Positions 24,516-30,749 of a DNA stretch of 64,000 bases are shown here, in pieces (position 1 is the stretch's first letter; the number at the start of each line of letters is the position of its first letter). Made by a program: the position numbers and the translations under genes. This DNA comes from Scytonema millei VB511283. Lineage in GTDB: Bacteria > Cyanobacteriota > Cyanobacteriia > Cyanobacteriales > Chroococcidiopsidaceae. Under the pieces are notes generated by a model. That model was not told where the DNA came from. It was given only the letters and a program-made list of their open reading frames with translations, and did no database searches. The DNA is taken from contig NZ_JTJC03000001.1 of the NCBI RefSeq assembly GCF_000817735.3, positions 815,710-879,709 on the forward strand. Direction: 5' to 3'.

Positions 24516-24616
24516 GAGCGGGGTATGGTGAACATCGATTGATTTCTCGAAATGCCCTTCAGAAGCTGACTCAAAAGAAATAATATTTAGACAAAAGTGT
24601 TCACCATACCCCGCTC
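24516..24616. repeat. 101-bp inverted-repeat element
   Basis: A 19-bp arm (24516-24534, starting GAGCGGGGTATGGTG) pairs perfectly with 24598-24616 around a 63-bp centre. It begins right after the stop codon of the 373-aa gene. It could be a large hairpin acting as terminator or processing site, or a miniature transposon-like insertion; no clear target duplication is seen. Confidence 0.75.
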
Positions 24617-24672
24617 TCATTAGTAACATTCATGACCCTGGGTATAGTCGCTGCACAAAATAGGGAGCCGCA

Positions 24673-24930
24673 ATGAAACGAGGCATTAATTCACAAGGAC
24701 TGCCGCACCACAAGCGGGTAGAGCGGCACGAGAGCTTTAACAAACCGTCTGATGAGGTACTGGTAGCAGCAGACAAGGCAATCCTAATCCAGAAGCTTAA
24801 GAACGCTCTCAAGAATGGCTCCAAGGTTCCAATGAGCCTGATTAATCGGCTGGGGAATGTGGACTATGCGGAGTATTCCCATCTAATCGACGGCTTGATG
24901 AGCAAGCAACTTATAGATTTCAACAAATAA
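24673..24930 (+). CDS. Unknown-module protein 6 (85 aa)
   Basis: ATG 24673 with AGGGAG about 7 bp upstream. A basic N-terminus is followed by a helical domain ('AILIQKLKNALKNGSKVP', 'YSHLIDGLMSKQLIDF'). No family is recognised. Confidence 0.55.
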   Translation: MKRGINSQGLPHHKRVERHESFNKPSDEVLVAADKAILIQKLKNALKNGSKVPMSLINRLGNVDYAEYSHLIDGLMSKQLIDFNK

Positions 24931-24942
24931 TGGAGGTGGGTT

Positions 24943-25245
24943 ATCACTAGTAACGCTTTTAAGACAAACGAATCTTTCCGTGTAGTGGGAGCGATGACCA
25001 GGGTGGCGGTCAATACGGCTCAAACGATTACACTATCATCAACCGCTACTGGCATATTGATTAGCTTCGAGGGACAACCCGTGAGACTTACCCTTGACGG
25101 TAGCACCCCATCAGGCACTAACGGATTTCTGTTGCCAGTTAACACCCTCTTCAGGTTCGATATGCACCAAGGTGGTGTGGTGAGAGTGCTGGAGAGTGCT
25201 GCTTCTGCCTTCGCAAATTATCAGGTCATTGTGACGTTGGGTTGA
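24943..25245 (+). CDS. Small beta-rich protein, phage-structural-like, with unusual start
   Basis: The frame runs from the previous gene's stop region to TGA 25245. GTG 24985 has no ribosome-binding site. A strong GGAGG (24932-24936) lies 6 bp before an in-frame ATC at 24943, which would give a 100-aa product beginning M/I-T-S-N-A-F-K. The body is beta-strand-rich with 'STATGILISFEGQPVRLTLDG' type strands, resembling the short proteins often found beside phage capsid genes. That resemblance is from memory of the pattern, not a search. Confidence 0.5.
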   Translation: MTSNAFKTNESFRVVGAMTRVAVNTAQTITLSSTATGILISFEGQPVRLTLDGSTPSGTNGFLLPVNTLFRFDMHQGGVVRVLESAASAFANYQVIVTLG

Positions 25246-25282
25246 GAGAAAATAGAGATATCAACATATAGGAGAAAAAACA

Positions 25283-25471
25283 ATGTCTAGAGGTTCTAGC
25301 AACGGCGACACGCCAAAAAGATTTGAGGCACAGATTCCAGATTTCAAGCGCGACCAAAAAACGAATTGGAGTTGGGCTAACAGTAACGGTACTTCTAACC
25401 TTAACCTCAAATTTGAGAGCGATACAGGCAACTCTAAACCACAGGAAGGTAAGCCGAAGATAGATTATTGA
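25283..25471 (+). CDS. Unknown-module protein 8 (62 aa)
   Basis: ATG 25283 with AGGAGA upstream. The product is hydrophilic, Ser/Asn/Lys-rich and probably disordered. Its last 7 bp overlap the end of the convergent next gene. Confidence 0.5.
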   Translation: MSRGSSNGDTPKRFEAQIPDFKRDQKTNWSWANSNGTSNLNLKFESDTGNSKPQEGKPKIDY

Positions 25472-25647
25472 ATCTCTTCCAAGTCTTCCATTCGAGCGCC
25501 AGGGGGTAGCTGATTCACAATGAAGCCAGTCCCCTTAATTCTGTATCTCTTGACTGTCATTACTGGTGGTGTAGTGGGGTCTACAAACACATCTCCTTTT
25601 TCTGGAAATTGCTGGAGTTGGTGCGCTCTAATTTGAATTTCTGACAT
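25465..25647 (-). CDS. 60-aa protein of unknown function
   Basis: ATG 25647 (upstream TTG in frame is less likely). A short beta-rich product ('GDVFVDPTTPPVMTVKRYRI') resembling small element-encoded proteins that have two strands and a loop. It is convergent with the module and separated from the Xre/GIY-YIG pair by terminator-like hairpins. Confidence 0.45.
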   Translation of the reverse strand: MSEIQIRAHQLQQFPEKGDVFVDPTTPPVMTVKRYRIKGTGFIVNQLPPGARMEDLEEIQ

Positions 25648-25791
25648 GATATTTACCAAGTCTGTAGATAAATTTATTATAATAGAGGTAAGCCTGAAAG
25701 CCCGTCCTAGCCTATATTTAGCTACTATATCTAACTTTATCTAAGAAGCGTTTACCTCCTCATTACTAGTTCTGGTTTTACCTTATAACAC

Positions 25792-25821
25792 TGCCCCTTC
25801 ACTTGCATAGAGGGGCATTTT
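25792..25821 (+). terminator. Rho-independent terminator candidate
   Basis: TGCCCCT (25792-25798) pairs with AGGGGCA (25811-25817), followed by a TTTT tract, oriented for plus-strand transcripts leaving the unknown module. Confidence 0.55.
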
Positions 25822-25987
25822 CATAGCCTATTTCTAGTGGTCGCGGTCTAACATTATGGAAATATTTTATCGCGACCGCTCTAATAAGAAATACAGGTAT
25901 ATGTAGACTCTAAAACTAAATAGCTGAATAATTTTTCGGCTGTTGTTAAACTTGAAATGCTAAAGCAGTGAGATGCATAAAGCAGGC

Positions 25988-26017
25988 AAGCACCCCAGGT
26001 CTAATCGAGGGGTGCTT
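25988..26017 (-). terminator. Terminator candidate after GIY-YIG gene
   Basis: AAGCACCCC (25988-25996) pairs with GGGGTGCTT (26009-26017), a 9-bp perfect stem with a 12-nt loop, about 9 bp beyond the GIY-YIG stop codon at 26026. Confidence 0.6.
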
Positions 26018-26025
26018 TGCTGTGT

Positions 26026-26427
26026 CTAGGTTAATCTCTTGCTCGGTCTTTTTCTGTCTGCCCATAGGAATTTCTTACCAGGATGCCATTCAATATTTAG
26101 AGCTGGAGAGTATAGCTGTATTAATACTGCCTCTAGGATTTTCTCATCGTCCATTTCGTCAAAACGCCTGCCCTGCTTCAGGCTTATCCAGCTAACCCTA
26201 GTGGCTCCTCTTTTACACAATTGTTCCAGCTTCATTGGTCTGGGATTGTTCCAACGAAAGTGCATATTTCCGGTCAAGCCGACGTATAAAACCACATCCT
26301 CTTTAGTCCACAGGTAGCAAGCAGAGGAGCGCGGCAACTCCTTCAGCTCGTCGATAGATACGCTCGGCAAGACATCAGGGAGTAGCGTTAGCAGGTCTTT
26401 TAGCAGGGCTGGGGTGTTAACTAGCAT
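26026..26427 (-). CDS. GIY-YIG domain protein
   Basis: 133 aa. After a 30-residue helical N-terminus, a GIY-YIG-type fold is visible: 'SACYLWTKEDVVLYVGLTG' supplies the two motif strands (C-Y-L and Y-V-G), then an Arg in 'MHFRWNN', and 'ILEAVLIQLYSPALN' supplies the conserved Glu and the Asn. Such domains cleave DNA as homing endonucleases or repair/restriction nucleases. It overlaps the upstream Xre-like gene by about 11 bp, so the pair is probably co-regulated and may limit competing elements or act in recombination (inference). Confidence 0.7.
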   Translation of the reverse strand: MLVNTPALLKDLLTLLPDVLPSVSIDELKELPRSSACYLWTKEDVVLYVGLTGNMHFRWNNPRPMKLEQLCKRGATRVSWISLKQGRRFDEMDDEKILEAVLIQLYSPALNIEWHPGKKFLWADRKRPSKRLT

Positions 26428-26635
26428 CGGTATCTCGGACGTGCTTAATTAAATCGTCAATAGAAGCATCTGGATACAGGTTTAGGATTTTGTCTATCAA
26501 CTCCAAGCTGGGTAATTGTTCCGTATGCTTACCTAAGCGATAGAGATTGCTTGGCGATACTCCGATAGCAGTAGCCAGTTTAAATAAGGTTGTCCCTCTC
26601 TTCTCACAAAAGTCTCGTAACGTGTTACTCATCAT
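26417..26635 (-). CDS. Xre-like helix-turn-helix repressor
   Basis: About 72 aa from ATG 26635; a GTG at 26653 in the same frame is an alternative. 'TLFKLATAIGVSPSNLYRLGK' is a clear helix-turn-helix. It is divergent from the CopG-ParB operon and sits beside an array of four ACTAGT sites, which are its likely operators. Confidence 0.75.
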   Translation of the reverse strand: MMSNTLRDFCEKRGTTLFKLATAIGVSPSNLYRLGKHTEQLPSLELIDKILNLYPDASIDDLIKHVRDTDAS

Positions 26636-26682
26636 GTTGTCAAGACATAACACCAGTAATACTTATATTGTAGTGTGACCTG

Positions 26683-26758
26683 TACACTAGTCTAAAATGT
26701 AAACTAGTATTAAAATATTTTACACTAGTATTTGTATTACACTAGTATATAAATAAGA
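26683..26758. promoter_or_regulatory. Four-copy TACACTAGTAT array
   Basis: ACTAGT cores at 26686, 26703, 26724 and 26741, each preceded by TACA or TAAA and mostly followed by AT. Spacings are 17, 21 and 17 bp, so the array is two 38-bp units. It lies 50 bp upstream of the Xre gene in an AT-rich divergent promoter region. It is either repressor operators or iterons for a replication/partition protein. Confidence 0.7.
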
Positions 26759-27030
26759 GGACGGGGAAGAGATAAACACCTCACCTCCAAGGAACAAGAA
26801 ATCGAAACCAACCGAATAGCCCTCAAGTGGGCGTGCGTAAAGGAAATAAGCAGCTTTTGAGGCTTATCTATACCCAGCTCAACCAGAGGCACGCAATCAA
26901 ACGATATCGGCTGAGTGTAGTACGTAGAGATATGCTCTACAACTAGCGCAGATTTCCTAATTTTTCAATCTTTACCACTATATGTAAATCGCAGATATTC
27001 TATATCTATTCACCCAATTTAGGGGGTTCA
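26759..27030 (+). other. 272-bp leader before the CopG-ParB operon
   Basis: No open frame. It contains a GTAGAG/CTCTAC stem (26924-26940), CCTCAA and TTGAGG about 37 bp apart near 26831-26873, and a run of well-composed sequence that looks more like structured RNA than spacer. It may be a long 5' UTR, a small RNA, or promoter/partition DNA. Confidence 0.35.
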
Positions 27031-27210
27031 ATGAGACAGACAAATAGAATGATTCAAAAGACAGTTGGTATTCCTATCCACGTCTTGATTGAACTTGAGG
27101 AATATTCAGAGGTTAGCTCTATATCTGTGGCTGATGGTATCAGGATGGCGCTAATAGAGTTTCTAGCAAAACACACTCCAAGCAAGACAATTAACAACAC
27201 TGAGAACTAG
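27031..27210 (+). CDS. Small CopG/RHH-like protein
   Basis: 59 aa, ATG 27031 with AGGGGG 5 bp upstream, TAG 27208-27210. 'QKTVGIPIHVLIELEEYSEVSSISVADGIRMAL' style sequence gives the strand-helix-helix pattern of ribbon-helix-helix proteins. It ends 2 bp before the first ParB-like gene, so it is probably its co-transcribed regulator, as in some plasmid partition loci. Confidence 0.6.
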   Translation: MRQTNRMIQKTVGIPIHVLIELEEYSEVSSISVADGIRMALIEFLAKHTPSKTINNTEN

Positions 27211-27212
27211 CA

Positions 27213-28409
27213 ATGATTACTGAGGAATTGACAAAACCTAATGATAGTGAAGTTCAGAGCGGGACTAGAACACTATCTGGAACAAGAAGTTCACAATCAA
27301 GACGCAGAAAAGCACCAACACAGGAACAACTTACTAGTGAAGTAAAATCAGCCATAATCCAAGAAGCTGAAACACCTATTGAGCTTGACATCAACCTAAT
27401 CAAAGTTAATGGCGGAACACAGGTAAGAAAGCAGATTAACGCTTCTAGGGTTGATTTACTAGCAGAAATAGTTGGTTCTGGTGATATCTCTAAGAGATTC
27501 AACGATGACCCTATAGTTTTCTATGACGGCGCTAACTACTGGTTGGCTGATGGGTTTCACAGACTAGCTGCTTACCAGAAGGTTGGGAGAAAAATCATTC
27601 ATGTAATCTCCAGGCAGGGTACTCAAAGAGATGCACAACTCTATAGCTGTACTGTAGCTAATCGTGAACATGAAGGACTACCACTAACCAAAGAGGACAT
27701 GAAACAAGCGGCTATCATGCTTCTTCAGGATAAAGAGTGGAATGAATGGTCTAGTAGAAAGATTGCTGAAGTAGTAGGACTTCATCATGAAACAGTTGAA
27801 GCTTTGAGAAAGAAGCTAACTGGCGATTCCGCCAGTGAGAAAACCAAAACTAGAACCTACACCAACAAGCATGGTAAGAAGGGTTCTATGGACACCTCTA
27901 AGATTGGTGGTAAGGGTGGTAAGAAACAATCAAAGCCTGAAATACAGCCTAAAGAAAGTGTAGAACTTCCTGAACTTGATACACCACCAGTGAAGATATC
28001 TGAGAAAAAACCTTTATCTCACGTGATAGGTAATGCGCCAATAGAGGATAACAATCTGGTTGCGAAGTTAGAAGAAGAGAATAGTAGATTAAAAGACGAG
28101 ATACGCCTTTTCAGTCAATACAAATCACTCAATCTTTATAAAGATTGTCCAAAGCTTTTAAAGAGAGTACAGGAAAGATACTTTACTGACAAAGAGATTC
28201 GAGAGTATCAACTAAGCGAATATCTCAGCTATATGGAAAGAGAAATCATCAGGTTTGAGACTCTGAGAGAAAAGACAAACACAATGCTTGATTGGTTCTT
28301 GTCGGAAACCATGAAGGAAAAGGGTTTCACTACCTTCAAACAAGCTGAAGAGTATGTTTGTCGAGCTATAAAAAATCAGGAGGAACATGAAAGCACTCAA
28401 GCAGGTTGA
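27213..28409 (+). CDS. ParB/Srx-fold protein 1
   Basis: 398 aa. After a basic Ser/Arg-rich N-terminus (1-50), residues about 55-135 form a ParB/sulfiredoxin-fold domain with the nucleotide-site motif DGFHR (113-117). Residues about 150-205 contain a helix-turn-helix ('SSRKIAEVVGLHHETVEALRKK'). A Lys/Gly-rich linker and a long C-terminal helical region follow. This is the ParB layout, but no ParA gene is nearby; such proteins can also be transcription regulators or nucleases. It overlaps the second ParB-like gene by 23 bp. The coding region carries a copy of the 18-bp palindrome. Confidence 0.75.
   Translation: MITEELTKPNDSEVQSGTRTLSGTRSSQSRRRKAPTQEQLTSEVKSAIIQEAETPIELDINLIKVNGGTQVRKQINASRVDLLAEIVGSGDISKRFNDDPIVFYDGANYWLADGFHRLAAYQKVGRKIIHVISRQGTQRDAQLYSCTVANREHEGLPLTKEDMKQAAIMLLQDKEWNEWSSRKIAEVVGLHHETVEALRKKLTGDSASEKTKTRTYTNKHGKKGSMDTSKIGGKGGKKQSKPEIQPKESVELPELDTPPVKISEKKPLSHVIGNAPIEDNNLVAKLEEENSRLKDEIRLFSQYKSLNLYKDCPKLLKRVQERYFTDKEIREYQLSEYLSYMEREIIRFETLREKTNTMLDWFLSETMKEKGFTTFKQAEEYVCRAIKNQEEHESTQAG
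27819..27836. repeat. 18-bp palindrome, copy 2
   Basis: The same ACTGGCG-ATTC-CGCCAGT as at 21205-21222, here inside the ParB-like gene. The flanks match the first copy when read on the opposite strand (TCA before one arm, TAG after the other). Confidence 0.7.
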
Positions 28410-29232
28410 CATTGAATTATTAGCATCAGAATACGATTGGACTGACCCAGACTGCTTCACTAATCACTTTCAGAGACATGACAAGCCTGGTGAGGTGTGC
28501 CTATCTGTAGGTGAATTAAAGACAGCATATGAAAACTCCCAGTATGTATGCGACCAGTATGAAACTAAGTCATCTAAGGTTGCAGAGTTATCAGTAGGGA
28601 TTTTCAAAGAAGATAGATGGCTAAAGACAGATTTAATTGTTGGCAAAAGCAAACAAGGTGACTACTTTCTTCTTGATGGCAGGCATAGGCTACTAGCAAT
28701 CATTCAGGTCTTAGGACTAGTTGGTGATGGGTTAGGCATAGGGACTCAAATATTAGACCAGTTAGTAAGAATAGAGTTGTTTGAGGGTGTAGAAATAGAG
28801 GAAGTTCCAGAGTTAGTGATAGCCTACAACGAATCTAGAAATATCACTAAAGCAGAAGCCATACATATCAGACTTAGTAAGTTACAGGTTGGCGGTGACT
28901 CGAAAGATTTGGTTAGAAAAGTGCTGACAGGTGGCTACACAAACAAAGACATGATGGAATCTGTGGCTAACTATTTTGTACGTAAGCCTCAACAAGTAAT
29001 AAAAAGTAACACCGTTCAGAAGATTGGAGAAGGTTTAGCCAAGTACATCCTGTTTGGTAAGAAAAAGCGAGTCAAAGATGGTGCGATATCTCAAATCACT
29101 GTTGATGAATTCTGTGCTATGGCTGATAAATTATGGGGCTATGTTGAGGAGTATGCAGCCCAAGAAGTAGAAAAAGCACGTCACTACAGCGATTTCATTA
29201 AGTATGCTATCTCACGTTTTGAAGCTAAATAA
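28387..29232 (+). CDS. ParB/Srx-fold protein 2
   Basis: 281 aa, ATG preceded by AGGAGGA. Residues about 60-140 carry a ParB/Srx-type core with 'YFLLDGRHRLLAI' (DGRHR, 97-101). The rest is helical, and I see no clear helix-turn-helix. It starts inside the end of protein 1, so the two are translationally coupled and probably act together. The ParB/Srx fold binds nucleotide; whether this protein hydrolyses CTP or ATP or cuts DNA cannot be told. Confidence 0.7.
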   Translation: MKALKQVDIELLASEYDWTDPDCFTNHFQRHDKPGEVCLSVGELKTAYENSQYVCDQYETKSSKVAELSVGIFKEDRWLKTDLIVGKSKQGDYFLLDGRHRLLAIIQVLGLVGDGLGIGTQILDQLVRIELFEGVEIEEVPELVIAYNESRNITKAEAIHIRLSKLQVGGDSKDLVRKVLTGGYTNKDMMESVANYFVRKPQQVIKSNTVQKIGEGLAKYILFGKKKRVKDGAISQITVDEFCAMADKLWGYVEEYAAQEVEKARHYSDFIKYAISRFEAK

Positions 29233-29331
29233 ATGCAAATAGGAATCATTCATCCATCTTTCTACCAGCTAAGGGAAGTAGAAGTTGACTGGGCTTGCCA
29301 GGTTATGACCCCTGAAAAATCAATTGAGTGA
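29233..29331 (+). CDS. 32-aa ORF, possibly a truncated third gene
   Basis: Starts in a TAAATG overlap with the ParB-like gene 2 stop codon, so it is well placed for coupled translation. It begins 'MQIGIIHPSFYQL', like the start of a normal protein, but stops after 32 codons. An HNH-AP2 gene follows 24 bp later, so insertion of that gene may have cut it off. Confidence 0.35.
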   Translation: MQIGIIHPSFYQLREVEVDWACQVMTPEKSIE

Positions 29332-29354
29332 GTTACAGAGTTAATGCATAAGAA

Positions 29355-29849
29355 ATGAAAACTGTTGAATTGACGCAGGGGCAGATGGCTATTGTTGACG
29401 ATGAGGTTTTTGAAGTAGTCAATCGCTGGAAGTGGCACTATAACAAAGGCTATGCCGTGAGCGATATAAGCTATGTGGACTACGGTGGTAAAAGAGGGAT
29501 TCACAAAATCTGTATGCACCGCTGGGTATTAGAGAGTTTCTACAATATCCGCATTGGAGGCTTGCAGGTTGACCACATCAACGGTGTTAAAACTGATAAC
29601 CGATTAGTCAATCTTAGAGTTGTTACCAGTCAGCAAAACCGCTTCAACACGAATCAGCCAAGGAATAATACCAGCGGATTTAAAGGAGTAAGTTTCGATA
29701 AGGCTGTGGGGAAGTACGGAGCCTGGATTAAGCACGATGGTAGAAAGCACTTTTTAGGTTACTACCGTGTTATCGAAGAAGCAGCGCTAGCGTATAATCG
29801 AGCAGCTTTGAAGTATCACGGCGAATACGCCAGGTTGAATGAAGTTTAA
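29355..29849 (+). CDS. HNH-AP2 endonuclease (homing-type)
   Basis: 164 aa. Residues about 45-98 carry an HNH_3-type site with 'VDHINGVKTDNRLVNLR' (His74, Asn82), and residues about 108-162 an AP2 DNA-binding domain ('SGFKGVSF..KYGAWIKHDGRKHFLGY', then 'EEAALAYNRAALKYHGE'). This fusion is typical of cyanobacterial and phage homing endonucleases. It is the last gene before the right att repeat and is probably a selfish gene riding in the element. Confidence 0.88.
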   Translation: MKTVELTQGQMAIVDDEVFEVVNRWKWHYNKGYAVSDISYVDYGGKRGIHKICMHRWVLESFYNIRIGGLQVDHINGVKTDNRLVNLRVVTSQQNRFNTNQPRNNTSGFKGVSFDKAVGKYGAWIKHDGRKHFLGYYRVIEEAALAYNRAALKYHGEYARLNEV

Positions 29850-29858
29850 TGACAAATT

Positions 29859-29893
29859 CTTGAGTAGATGCATACTTAAAACGCATACTCAAA
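29859..29893. promoter_or_regulatory. Candidate integrase arm sites, right end
   Basis: ATACTTAAA (29872-29880) and ATACTCAAA (29885-29893) repeat with period 13, preceded by an inverted TTGAGTA. They mirror the pair at 13859-13879 and lie about 60 bp inside the right att repeat. Binding by the integrase is inferred. Confidence 0.45.
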
Positions 29894-29951
29894 GCTCAGC
29901 AGGTATTGGCAATTAACTCTTGAAAGTCTTGTGCTGCTTATGACAGTCAGC

Positions 29952-30067
29952 ATGTCAACGTAGCGCTCTAACCAACTGAGCTATACGTCCGTGGATTAAT
30001 CAAGATAGCACAGACAGAGGTAGAGATGCAATCACTCGACCGAAAGATACTGCCAATATCTGCTCTG
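29952..30067. repeat. Right attachment repeat (116 bp) with tRNA-Val 5' fragment
   Basis: Identical to 13741-13856. Bases 29952-29990 are the 5' half of tRNA-Val up to the anticodon region, with no 3' half beyond it, so this copy cannot make a tRNA. The probable tRNA promoter is also duplicated here and would fire leftwards into the element. Confidence 0.95.
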
Positions 30068-30749
30068 ACGATGCTTTCCCTCGATCGCGCTGGGTTACTA
30101 CGAACCGCGAGAGGTGCTTTCATCTGATGATTACGGCTCCTTTGTACCGCAGTTCTGTGTCACGTTTGGGTTATTGTTAGGACTTGCCAGTATTGGCGTA
30201 GTGATTTATTTCATCTTTCGACATAACTCAGAACGACAGTTAACTCCTACACTTTCCTGAACTTTTTGGGATTGACAAAGCGTGAGATTACTTCTGAATT
30301 GACAAGTTTTTAGTATGAGTCGAGAATAAGCCGAAAGTAAAGGTGTAGAAGTCATACTCGCTCGCCTATATCTCTAATAGTAGTGATAGGAGTGCAAGTA
30401 GTTTAGCTATTATGGTTTGAGTTCTTTCTAGACTAGCCGCCTACGCAGATGAAGATAATTACCAAGACTTTTCCTCCCACTCATCGACCCGAATCGAGTT
30501 ACCCTTACAGAAAATCCGAGAATATCTAAAGAATTTATGTAAATTTTATCCAGCTCTGTCAAGACGATCGGAGTAGTAAATTGCTGCTATGCTCAACTAG
30601 ATTTTTCCATTATAATCGTTTGGCAATACTTTAATATGTGAATTGTAAAGAAAGAAACTAATGTTAGCTGATATTTGTGATATTTTGCGTTTGATTGCCT
30701 GAGTTTGACTTTCTGCCAAATACTAATTTTAGGTGTGAGCAAATTGCTG
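30068..30749. other. Gap with possible gene relics
   Basis: An open plus-strand frame without a start codon runs from 30069 to TGA 30260 and encodes one membrane helix ('FGLLLGLASIGVVIYFIF') plus a basic end, like the C-terminus of a lost membrane protein. A second short startless frame lies near 30430-30575. I recognise neither; both look like decayed genes upstream of the original tRNA. Confidence 0.35.

Larger units (their letters stand above)
25660..26025. other. Gap with three hairpins
   Basis: No gene. Besides the two terminator-like stems annotated separately, GGTCGCG (25839-25845) pairs with CGCGACC (25871-25877) across an AT-rich 25-bp centre. The region insulates the plus-strand module from the minus-strand GIY-YIG/Xre pair. 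Confidence 0.45.

Noticed and set aside
25465-25659. Toxin-antitoxin pair near the 3' end of the unknown module
   Set aside because: No toxin motif is seen in either small protein, and the genes are convergent rather than co-directional.
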